Assembly: GCA_027311185.1 (NCBI GenBank)
Contig: DAICZK010000065.1
Coordinates: 1 to 7,742, forward strand
DNA from: Sulfuriferula sp.
GTDB lineage: Bacteria > Pseudomonadota > Gammaproteobacteria > Burkholderiales > Sulfuriferulaceae
DNA: 7,742 nt
Direction: 5' to 3'
A model generated the notes under the pieces. The model was given only the letters and a program-made list of their open reading frames with translations, was not told the DNA's origin and made no database searches. Below are positions 1 through 5,980 of the stretch, piece by piece (position 1 is the first letter of the stretch; the number at the start of each line of letters is the position of its first letter). Position numbers and translations under genes: made by a program.

Positions 1-282
1 CACAAGCAGAGCCGCTCCACGACGTGCAATCTCAAAGACAAACGCAACGCAGGCGTCGCTGAAGGCGTGTTTCTGGATGGAAGGTCGCTTGGTGTTGTCC
101 TGGGTAAAGCAGTAGATGGAAACTTCCTTAATCCCGAATTTTTTACACTTCTCGTACAGCAGCAACCCCGGGTTGATGCCATGAGCATATCCGGCTTCTT
201 TGGGCAGACCATGAGCCATGGCCCAGCGGCGATTTCCATCGGGAATGAAGCCGACATGAAGCGGGATGTTGTTTTTCGTCAT
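1..282 (-). CDS. Undecaprenyl diphosphate synthase-family cis-prenyltransferase, 3' end cut by window edge
   Basis: The minus strand is open from an ATG at 282 to the left edge, giving 94 N-terminal residues of a family usually about 230-260 long. Seen: HVGFIPDGNRRWA (residues 9-21), the family's diphosphate-binding signature with its catalytic Asp (D15), Asn (N17) and Arg-Trp (R19, W20). A second block, YCFTQDNTKRP (57-67), matches the family's YAFSSENWNRP. An AAGG ribosome-binding site lies 6 bases before the ATG. Known: the family condenses isopentenyl diphosphate onto an allylic primer in Z configuration, and the housekeeping member makes the C55 cell-wall lipid carrier. Odd: R39, H43, E73 and W75 of E. 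coli UppS correspond here to K28, Y32, D62 and T64. The gene is not beside frr, cdsA or dxr, where the housekeeping copy usually sits. Inference: a secondary paralogue with an unknown product chain. Family membership is secure; the exact product is not. Confidence 0.85.
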   Translation of the reverse strand, partial: MTKNNIPLHVGFIPDGNRRWAMAHGLPKEAGYAHGINPGLLLYEKCKKFGIKEVSIYCFTQDNTKRPSIQKHAFSDACVAFVFEIARRGAALLV

Positions 283-321
283 TGCAAACCTTATTCCAAA
301 TTGATGTGTGACCATACAAGC

Positions 322-370
322 AAAATAGCAAAACAGGGTCAGATTTGATTAATTAAAATGCGATTATTTG
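322..370 (+). repeat. Short intergenic repeat, copy A
   Basis: This is one of three related copies near the catalase gene. Reading rightwards it has AAAATAG (322-328), AAAACAGG (330-337), GTCAG (338-342), GATTAATTA (347-355) and AAATGCGATTATTTG (356-370). The last two blocks recur almost exactly in copy C (2842-2868), which has three extra bases (GCA) between them. Copy B faces it in inverted orientation about 40 bases to the right, so A and B together resemble a small element of about 138 bp with imperfect terminal inverted repeats. No transposase gene is inside. A miniature inverted-repeat element or REP-like repeat is inferred, not shown. Confidence 0.6.
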
Positions 371-412
371 CGGGGAAATTACCCAAACACAGCGAGATCC
401 CGATAGGGGACT

Positions 413-459
413 AAAATAACATTTTTAATCGACGCTGAGCCTATTTTTCTCTATTTTTC
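413..459 (-). repeat. Short intergenic repeat, copy B (inverted relative to A and C)
   Basis: Read on the minus strand from 459, this copy has two tandem AAAAATAG units (plus strand: CTATTTTTC at 441-449 and 451-459), then GCTCAG, then TCGATTAA, then AAATG and TTATTTTAG. The 13-base AAAATAGGCTCAG (plus 435-447 in complement) is identical to copy C at 2825-2837, and after two mismatches TCGATTAA also matches. It lacks a few bases present in A and C after GATTAA. It sits downstream of the catalase gene. Confidence 0.55.
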
Positions 460-518
460 CTTGCGTTCGTGATGGATCAGGGCATGTGACGAAGAAAATT
501 GAAGCAATCGGTCTAACC

Positions 519-549
519 GCCGGACAGCCGTGTTATACAACTGTCCAGC
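519..549 (-). terminator. Hairpin just past the catalase stop, possible transcription terminator
   Basis: GCCGGACAG (519-527) and CTGTCCAGC (541-549) form a 9-bp stem with one G-T wobble on the transcribed strand and a 13-base loop. It starts 5 bases beyond the catalase stop codon, the right place for a terminator of that minus-strand gene. No run of T follows directly on the minus strand, so it may instead be a 3'-end stabilising hairpin or a Rho-assisted site. Confidence 0.4.
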
Positions 550-553
550 TTGA

Positions 554-2671
554 TCAGGCCAGGGTGCGATGCGAGCTTTCGCGCTCCCACTGGCGGGTTT
601 TGGCAAATTTCAGGAATTGTTCCACATTGTTTGCGCTGGTTATTCCCAAAGTACTGGTTGCGTCGGCTTTTTCCAGCAACAATTCGCTTTCCTTGTTGAT
701 TGCTATGCCTTTCAGGTGCGAGTACGCATCACGTACAAAATCCACCGCCACTGATTCCTTGCATAACAGTTTTGCCGACTCTGCAGATAACACCAGCGCT
801 ACTGCGTCAAAAAGCACTGACGGTGTCCCGGCCAATTGGCCGTCCGCAGCGATTACACTGCCGTCGGAGAGTTTGACCGCGCCGATGCGGGGTGCGATCA
901 GTTTTACCCTCGCGCCGGCATCGAGTGCGGCTTGCTTGAGTTTGGCGACCGTCGCCGCATCGGAACCGTTGTCGATCAGAATGCCAATGACTCGACCCAG
1001 CAAGGTGTCCTTGGCTTTGCCTATCAGTTGCAATGCCGGCGACAAGGGCAAATCCTTGATCGGAACCGAGGCAGGCGGTGCCGGTGGTAACGGAGTCAGC
1101 GCGAGTCCGTGTGCGACGCGTACGGCCAGATTTTCGTCGATATGACGTAAATGACCGACCATTGCTTCCCGGACAGAGGTTTGGGCGACCTTGGATAACT
1201 CGAAGACCAGCGCGGAAGCAATATGCGCTTGTTCATACGCTGTCTGGCTAAGAAAGAATAGTCGCGCCTGACTGTAGTGGTCGGCGAAACTTTCCGGCCG
1301 GATTCGTCCTTTGACGCCACTTTCTTCGATTTTGGCGGAAACGAATTCCTGCGCAGGGTCTTCTCTCGGCGCGTCGGGCGCCAGGGTATTGGGTTCGTAA
1401 GCGACGCGTCCCGCCTGAGGCGCCATTTGCATGTGCCCGTCGCGCTGCTGATTGGCAAAAGGGCATTTGGGGGCATTGATCGGGAGCTGATGAAAATTCG
1501 GCGAACCCAGCCGCGACAATTGGGTATCCAGATAGGAAAACAGGCGGCCCTGCAACAAAGGATCGTTCGAAAAATCCATGCCGGGCAGAATATTGCTCGG
1601 GCAGAATGCAATCTGCTCGGTTTCGGCAAAAAAATTGTCCGGCCAGCGATTCAAGGTCATGCGGCCGATAACTCGCAGCGGTATCAGTTCTTCGGGAATC
1701 AGCTTGGTCGGATCTAGATGATCGAAAGGCAATGCGTCGGCTTCTTCTTGCGTAAATAACTGGACAGCCAGATCCCATTCTGGAAACTGGCCGGCTTCGA
1801 TGGCTTCGAAAAAATCGCGCCGGTGAAAATCGGGGTCAGCACCGGTGATTTTCATCGTTTCGTCCCAGATTGTCGATTGCAGGCCGAACTTGGGACGCCA
1901 GTGAAATTTGACGAACGTCGATTTGCCCTCGCTGTTCAACAGACGGAAACTGTGAATACCAAAGCCTTCCATCATCGCCAGCGAGCGAGGCAGCGTGCGA
2001 TCAGACATGATCCACATCACCATGTGCATGGATTCCGGAGTCACGGAAATATAATCCCAGAACGTGTCGTGCGCGGTGGCTGCCTGCGGAAAAGCGCGGT
2101 CTGGTTCCATTTTCACCGCATGAATCAAATCGGGAAATTTAATGGCATCCTGAATAAAAAATACGGGTATATTATTGCCGACCAAGTCCCAGTTACCTTG
2201 TTTGGTATAAAACTTGACTGCGAAGCCGCGAACATCGCGCGGCGTGTCAACCGAGCCTGCCCCACCAGTGACAGTGGAAAATCGTGCGAATACGGGAATT
2301 GATTCACCGACTTCGGTCAGGATTTTGGCCGTTGTAAATGGCTCCAGCGAGTCAGTCAATTCAAACACGCCATGAGCTCCGGTACCGCGGGCATGGACGA
2401 TGCGCTCGGGAATGCGTTCGTGATCGAAATGAAAGATTTTTTCGCGCAGGATAAAATCTTCGAGCAAGGTCGGACCGCGTGGATGGGCTTTCAGCGAATT
2501 CTGGTTATCGGCAATCTTCAAGCCTTGATTGGTCGTGAGAGGCTGCGCTCCATCCTCACCTGACTGGTGCCATTCCCCTCCGGAAGGGGCAGTATGAGGC
2601 GGTTCGGATAAAGCCATTTTGTCAGCGGATCTCGAAATTTCGTTAGGTGTGGCCGTTTTTTTTTCGGTCAT
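554..2671 (-). CDS. katE: Large-subunit monofunctional haem catalase (HPII/KatE type)
   Basis: This 705-residue cytoplasmic enzyme disproportionates hydrogen peroxide to water and oxygen. Seen: distal haem residues His93 (in RIVHARGTGAHG) and Asn166 (in DLVGNNIPVFFIQD), and the proximal-side block GRLFSYLDTQLSRLG with haem ligand Tyr380 and its partner Arg376. Their spacing equals that of His128, Asn201, Arg411 and Tyr415 in E. coli HPII. The catalase core spans about 60-510. A flavodoxin/class I amidotransferase-like domain follows (about 555-680) and marks the large-subunit clade. The length is a little below HPII (753), mainly through a shorter N-terminus. Start: ATG at 2671 with GGAG 9 bases upstream. 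Odd: Cys357 occupies the place of HPII His392, the residue covalently joined to the haem Tyr, and a nine-A run lies in codons 3-6. The gene stands alone and is flanked by related short repeats. Regulation is not evident; no OxyR or RpoS site could be recognised with confidence. Confidence 0.97.
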   Translation of the reverse strand: MTEKKTATPNEISRSADKMALSEPPHTAPSGGEWHQSGEDGAQPLTTNQGLKIADNQNSLKAHPRGPTLLEDFILREKIFHFDHERIPERIVHARGTGAHGVFELTDSLEPFTTAKILTEVGESIPVFARFSTVTGGAGSVDTPRDVRGFAVKFYTKQGNWDLVGNNIPVFFIQDAIKFPDLIHAVKMEPDRAFPQAATAHDTFWDYISVTPESMHMVMWIMSDRTLPRSLAMMEGFGIHSFRLLNSEGKSTFVKFHWRPKFGLQSTIWDETMKITGADPDFHRRDFFEAIEAGQFPEWDLAVQLFTQEEADALPFDHLDPTKLIPEELIPLRVIGRMTLNRWPDNFFAETEQIAFCPSNILPGMDFSNDPLLQGRLFSYLDTQLSRLGSPNFHQLPINAPKCPFANQQRDGHMQMAPQAGRVAYEPNTLAPDAPREDPAQEFVSAKIEESGVKGRIRPESFADHYSQARLFFLSQTAYEQAHIASALVFELSKVAQTSVREAMVGHLRHIDENLAVRVAHGLALTPLPPAPPASVPIKDLPLSPALQLIGKAKDTLLGRVIGILIDNGSDAATVAKLKQAALDAGARVKLIAPRIGAVKLSDGSVIAADGQLAGTPSVLFDAVALVLSAESAKLLCKESVAVDFVRDAYSHLKGIAINKESELLLEKADATSTLGITSANNVEQFLKFAKTRQWERESSHRTLA

Positions 2672-2734
2672 GATTTGCGTCTCCGATGGCGAGCAATGGG
2701 GGGCGGTATATAACGCGGATTAAGCGTAACGATT

Positions 2735-2774
2735 TGTACGGTACGCCCGGCGGTAAAAGCAGCGCTGTACGGTA
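2735..2774. repeat. Pair of 9-bp direct repeats TGTACGGTA upstream of the catalase gene
   Basis: TGTACGGTA occurs at 2735-2743 and again at 2766-2774. The start-to-start distance of 31 bases is close to three helical turns, so a regulator could bind both on one DNA face. The pair lies 64-103 bases upstream of the catalase start codon and just upstream of the TATATA stretch. I do not recognise the motif as a known operator. Confidence 0.35.
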
Positions 2775-2808
2775 TCGAACACAGCATTTGTAAAAGATCG
2801 GGCCGAGT

Positions 2809-2868
2809 AAAACAGGCCTAGGGCAAAATAGGCTCAGAATCGATTAATTAGCAAAATGCGATTATTTG
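2809..2868 (+). repeat. Short intergenic repeat, copy C
   Basis: AAAACAGG (2809-2816) is followed by AAAATAGGCTCAG (2825-2837), TCGATTAATTA (2840-2850) and AAAATGCGATTATTTG (2853-2868). The last two blocks match copy A, and AAAATAGGCTCAG matches copy B on the opposite strand. No facing partner is visible nearby, so this is a solo end. It lies on the 5' side of the catalase gene in the same orientation as copy A, so the catalase gene is bracketed by direct repeats about 2.5 kb apart. Confidence 0.6.
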
Positions 2869-2976
2869 GAAAAGATTTATTCATAAGCTAGCATAAGGAT
2901 GGCCACAAGACTGCGGCACTACCCGAACCCACGCCTTCTCTGCGCCGCGCCCGGATTCCAAATCCGCGTCTTTTTA

Positions 2977-2985
2977 TGGTACTAT
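2977..2985 (+). promoter_or_regulatory. Extended -10 promoter candidate for the RNA methyltransferase gene
   Basis: TGGTACTAT fits the extended -10 pattern (TG, one base, then a TATAAT-like hexamer, here TACTAT). No good -35 hexamer lies 16-18 bases upstream, which extended -10 promoters can tolerate. A nearly identical string, TATGGTATACTAT, precedes the desaturase gene. If it is used, the transcript starts near 2992 and has a leader of about 160 bases. Confidence 0.4.
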
Positions 2986-3152
2986 CCCCGGTCCGTTTTT
3001 CTGTTCGCACAGGCGCTCCGTCGTTAAAAACAGACGATTATTTCGACAGTATTGCTCCGGCCCAAACCGAATGGGGATACTATCCAGTATTTCTGCCGGT
3101 TGGCTATCCGGGCATATTTCTTTTTCGTTTTTATAAGGCGTACTTTGTCGCG

Positions 3153-4409
3153 ATGGCTCATAACTCCCTCCCTTTAGAAACGGCGATTACCGCGCTACGC
3201 TCCATCTTGCCGCTGGAAGCGCCCGCCGACGTATTGCTGAGCCGGTTTTTTCGCGAACACCCCTTGCTCGGGCCGAAGGACCGAGCTTTTGTCGCCGAAC
3301 TGGTGTTCGGGGTGCTGCGTAATTTGCGTTCGCTCGACACTGCTTGCGGCAAACCCACGCCCCGCCTGCTCGCGATTGCCTGGCTGGTGCGCATACAAGG
3401 CATGAACATGCGCGAGCTCGCGCCCTTGCTGCGTGGCCCGGAACTCGATCAGGTGCCGGAAATCAAAGCTTTCGACCTTGATTCCCAACCCCTGGCGGTA
3501 CAATGGGATGTACCCGACTGGCTGGCGCAGCGCCTGCTCGCCATTTACGGCGAAGTAGCCGCAACCCGGCTGACCGCGGCGCTACGGCGTGGCGCGCCGC
3601 TGGATTTGCGCGTCAACACCATACTCGCCAAGCGCGACGATCTGCTCGCGACGCTTAACGAAGCGGGAATGCGTGCGACCGCAACGCCTTATTCACCGGT
3701 GGGCATACGCCTCGCCGACAAACCAGCGCTCAGTCAGTATCGGCCTTTTCTCGCCGGTCATTTTGAAGTACAGGACGAAGGCAGCCAGCTATTGGCTTAT
3801 CTGGTCGCACCCAAACGCGGCGAAATGGTCGTCGATTTTTGTGCCGGAGCCGGCGGCAAAACCTTGATCCTGGGCGCGCTCATGCATTCGACGGGGCGTC
3901 TGTACGCGTTTGACGTGTCGGAAAAACGGCTGACCAAGCTCAAACCCAGACTTAAGCGTTCGGGTTTATCGAACATCACGCCGCAACTGATCAGCAACGA
4001 GAATGACTCCCGCATCAAACGCCTGGCCGGCAAGATCAATCGCGTGCTGGTCGATGCGCCCTGCAGCGGGCTGGGCACGCTGCGCCGCAATCACGATCTG
4101 AAGCTGCGCCAGAATCCGGCTAGCGTGACCGAACTGACGCAAAAACAGGCGAGCATCCTCGCTGCGGCGAGCAAGCTGGTCAAGCCGGGCGGGCGTCTGG
4201 TTTACGCCACGTGCAGCCTGCTGCCCGAGGAAAACGAAGACATCGTCACGGCATTTCTCGCGCTCAACCCCCGCTTCCGCCTCAAAAACGCGGCCGATGT
4301 ACTCAGTGAACAGAAAATCGATCTGAATACGGGCGAATATCTGCGCCTCAACCCCGCCGACCACGGCACCGACGGTTTTTTCGCGGCGGTGCTCGAAGCC
4401 CAGCTATGA
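3153..4409 (+). CDS. RsmB/NOP-family SAM-dependent rRNA (cytosine-5) methyltransferase
   Basis: This 418-residue cytoplasmic enzyme transfers a methyl group from S-adenosylmethionine to C5 of a cytosine in RNA, most likely 16S rRNA by analogy with RsmB. Seen: an N-terminal helical NusB-like region (about 1-130, with GPKDRAFVAELVFGVLRNL). The Rossmann methyltransferase follows: SAM-binding VDFCAGAGGKT (227-237), acidic motif FDVSEKRL (253-260), DAPCSGLGTLRR with the releasing Cys304, and YATCS with nucleophile Cys354. The two Cys are 50 apart, as in E. coli RsmB. The DGFFAAVLEAQL tail is typical. Total length is close to RsmB (429). Start: the frame stays open up to an ATG at 2976, but homology begins at MAHNSLPLETAITALRSIL, so ATG 3153 is chosen; AAGG lies 14 bases upstream, rather far. 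Odd: the usual RRNPDLKWR is RRNHDLKLR here. It could be a close relative of RsmB with another target. Confidence 0.92.
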   Translation: MAHNSLPLETAITALRSILPLEAPADVLLSRFFREHPLLGPKDRAFVAELVFGVLRNLRSLDTACGKPTPRLLAIAWLVRIQGMNMRELAPLLRGPELDQVPEIKAFDLDSQPLAVQWDVPDWLAQRLLAIYGEVAATRLTAALRRGAPLDLRVNTILAKRDDLLATLNEAGMRATATPYSPVGIRLADKPALSQYRPFLAGHFEVQDEGSQLLAYLVAPKRGEMVVDFCAGAGGKTLILGALMHSTGRLYAFDVSEKRLTKLKPRLKRSGLSNITPQLISNENDSRIKRLAGKINRVLVDAPCSGLGTLRRNHDLKLRQNPASVTELTQKQASILAAASKLVKPGGRLVYATCSLLPEENEDIVTAFLALNPRFRLKNAADVLSEQKIDLNTGEYLRLNPADHGTDGFFAAVLEAQL

Positions 4410-4582
4410 TCGCTCTGTACAATATGTTATGCTGAAAGTTCTATCAGCGTGCCGCCGCCGTCGACCGGTATATCTATTTTTTCGTCCGCAGATGTTTTTG
4501 TTGATCATATGACATTCGCGCCCGGACTTTTCCTGAGTTATCATCGACCCTGTTCACTCCCCTTCGTTTCTTGGCTAACCCT

Positions 4583-5872
4583 ATGACGGCTAAACCAATC
4601 GATCTGCAAAACCTGATTACGCATTTGCTCAGAGAATCGCACCAGACCGGCCTGTTATGGCAGGTCGGCGTGCTGTTGGTATGCGGGCTGGCAAGCTGGG
4701 GGCTGATGCGGTTGCTCGGCAACTATGTTGCGGAGAAAGAGGCAGGCTGGCCCATCGGCCGGACCACAGTAAACCACATCGGCATTCCGTTGATCGCACT
4801 GTTCTTCGTCGCGCTTGGGCGCAACCTGCTGCAGCCCGACCATGAAGTGCACCTGCTCAACATTGCCGTACCTTTGCTGGCCGCGCTTGCGTTAATCCGG
4901 ATACTGGTTTACATGCTGCGCAATGTCTTTAAAAACAATACCTCGATCAAGGTATGGGAACGCTACATCGCGTGGACGATCTGGATTGGATTCGCGCTTC
5001 ATATCACCGGCCTGTTCCCGGTAATTGACTCGATACTCGACAATGTATCGTTCGAGTCTGGGAACCACCATTTTTCGCTGTTCCTTGCCCTGGAGGCCAT
5101 TGTTGTCGTCGCTATCGCGATCATCGGCGCGCTCTGGATGGCGCAGATCGTCGAAACCCAGTTGCTGCGCACCACCGGCATGGACCCGAGCTTGCGCCTG
5201 GCGCTGATTAAAACCATACGCACCCTGTTACTGATGGCCGGCATACTGGTCGCGCTACCTGCGGTCGGCATCGACATTACGGTGCTATCGGTATTTGGTG
5301 GCGCGGTCGGTGTAGGACTGGGTTTCGGTCTGCAAAAAATCGCCAGCAATTATATTTCCGGGTTCATCATCTTGCTCGACCGCTCCATACGCCCTGGCGA
5401 CATGGTGACGGTAGACAACCGCTACGGCGAAGTCAGCCAGCTTAATACCCGATATACCTTGCTGCGCGTACTGGACGGCACCGAAGTCATCATTCCCAAC
5501 GAAACCCTGATCACGTCTACCGTCATTAACCATTCCTTCACCAAGCGCAACGTCACCACCAAGTTGCCGATCCAGGTCAGCTACGACAGCGATCTCGACC
5601 AAGTGAGCGCGCTCATGAAAGAAATCGCGCTCAGGCATCCGCGCGTGCTGCAAAACGACGACTATACTGCCTCGGTATTCCTGACCGCATTTGCCGACAG
5701 CGGCATCAATCTGGAACTGATCGTCTGGATTGCAGATCCGGAAGAAGGCCAAGTCAGCTTGCGCTCCGAACTTTATCTCGAAATCTGGCGCGAATTCAAG
5801 CTCCGGGGTATTGAAATCCCCTATCCTCGACGCGATATTCAAATATTGAACGGCCCGACCAAAACAGAATGA
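4583..5872 (+). CDS. MscS-family mechanosensitive ion channel
   Basis: This is an inner-membrane channel expected to open under membrane tension and release solutes during hypo-osmotic shock. From ATG 4583 it has 429 residues, longer than E. coli MscS (286). Seen: several hydrophobic segments at about 24-46, 67-85, 91-112, 128-148, 165-187 and 212-229. The pore helix follows, with GGAVGVGLGFGLQKIASN (about 239-256) and then GFIILLDRSIRPGD leading into the beta domain (VTVDNRYGEV; VIIPNETLI). An alpha/beta C-terminal domain ends in GIEIPYPRRDI. Glycine and alanine packing in the pore helix is as in the family. Start: a TTG at 4571 is also in frame, and neither start has a recognisable Shine-Dalgarno sequence. 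It lies 173 bases after the methyltransferase and 108 before the desaturase, all on one strand. The extra N-terminal helices are common in the wider family; gating properties cannot be read from sequence. Confidence 0.93.
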   Translation: MTAKPIDLQNLITHLLRESHQTGLLWQVGVLLVCGLASWGLMRLLGNYVAEKEAGWPIGRTTVNHIGIPLIALFFVALGRNLLQPDHEVHLLNIAVPLLAALALIRILVYMLRNVFKNNTSIKVWERYIAWTIWIGFALHITGLFPVIDSILDNVSFESGNHHFSLFLALEAIVVVAIAIIGALWMAQIVETQLLRTTGMDPSLRLALIKTIRTLLLMAGILVALPAVGIDITVLSVFGGAVGVGLGFGLQKIASNYISGFIILLDRSIRPGDMVTVDNRYGEVSQLNTRYTLLRVLDGTEVIIPNETLITSTVINHSFTKRNVTTKLPIQVSYDSDLDQVSALMKEIALRHPRVLQNDDYTASVFLTAFADSGINLELIVWIADPEEGQVSLRSELYLEIWREFKLRGIEIPYPRRDIQILNGPTKTE

Positions 5873-5885
5873 ATTGCTTGACTTA

Positions 5886-5894
5886 TGGTATACT
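5886..5894 (+). promoter_or_regulatory. Extended -10 promoter candidate for the desaturase gene
   Basis: TGGTATACT carries TG, one base and TATACT, a near-consensus extended -10 element. It lies 14 bases after the channel stop codon and about 87 bases before the desaturase ATG. No -35 hexamer at 17-base spacing is recognisable (TTGACT at 5878-5883 is too close). It resembles the candidate at 2977-2985. Confidence 0.45.
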
Positions 5895-5899
5895 ATTTG

Positions 5900-5937
5900 A
5901 GTTCGGCGAAACCCGGCTCGAACTGCGCTGCTTTTTT
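5900..5937 (+). terminator. Hairpin followed by T6 between the channel and desaturase genes
   Basis: AGTTCG (5900-5905) pairs with CGAACT (5919-5924) across a 13-base loop. A run of six T (5932-5937) follows after seven bases. It could end transcription from the channel gene. If the promoter at 5886-5894 is real, the hairpin lies instead in the desaturase leader and could act as an attenuator. The stem is short and the T run is not adjacent, so either role is tentative. Confidence 0.35.
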
Positions 5938-5980
5938 GGCCGCGCATGATCGTATTTAGGCGTATTAAGGCACATCTATC

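Larger units (their letters stand above)
2672..3152. other. 481-base divergent intergenic region between the catalase and methyltransferase genes
   Basis: No convincing protein or RNA gene is seen here. From left to right it holds the catalase ribosome-binding site (ctcc at 2681-2684), a TATATA stretch (2707-2712) that could be a minus-strand -10 element without a good -35, a 9-bp direct repeat (2735-2774), repeat copy C (2809-2868), a small hairpin followed by five T (2952-2975), an extended -10 promoter candidate (2977-2985) and a roughly 160-base leader before the methyltransferase ATG at 3153. Confidence 0.6.

Noticed and set aside
67..348. 93-codon plus-strand frame at the left end
   Set aside because: It is antisense to the cis-prenyltransferase, whose DGNRRW motif and ribosome-binding site identify the real coding strand.
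486..1145. 219-codon open frame antisense to the catalase 3' end
   Set aside because: It is a shadow of the catalase codons: serine/alanine-rich, no motif, and the opposite strand encodes a clear full-length catalase.
2952..2975. Hairpin CGGATT-CCA-AATCCG followed by five T, possibly a tRNA T-arm or terminator
   Set aside because: No acceptor, D or anticodon arms can be built around it. As a terminator the stem is only 6 bp, four bases separate it from the T run, and no plus-strand gene lies upstream.
2899..3027. Small 42-codon frame starting ATGGCCACAAG
   Set aside because: The only AAGG directly abuts the ATG, so spacing is wrong. The peptide is arginine-rich without recognisable motif, and the frame crosses the promoter candidate.
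2976..3152. In-frame N-terminal extension of 59 residues on the methyltransferase
   Set aside because: The extension has no resemblance to the family, its start overlaps the promoter candidate, and homology begins right at the ATG at 3153.
4431..4448. GCTGA/TCAGC hairpin after the methyltransferase as a terminator
   Set aside because: Only 5 bp with an 8-base loop and no T run following; could easily be chance.
5285..5947. 220-codon minus-strand frame across the channel gene
   Set aside because: Antisense shadow of the conserved MscS pore and beta domains; no family resemblance of its own.
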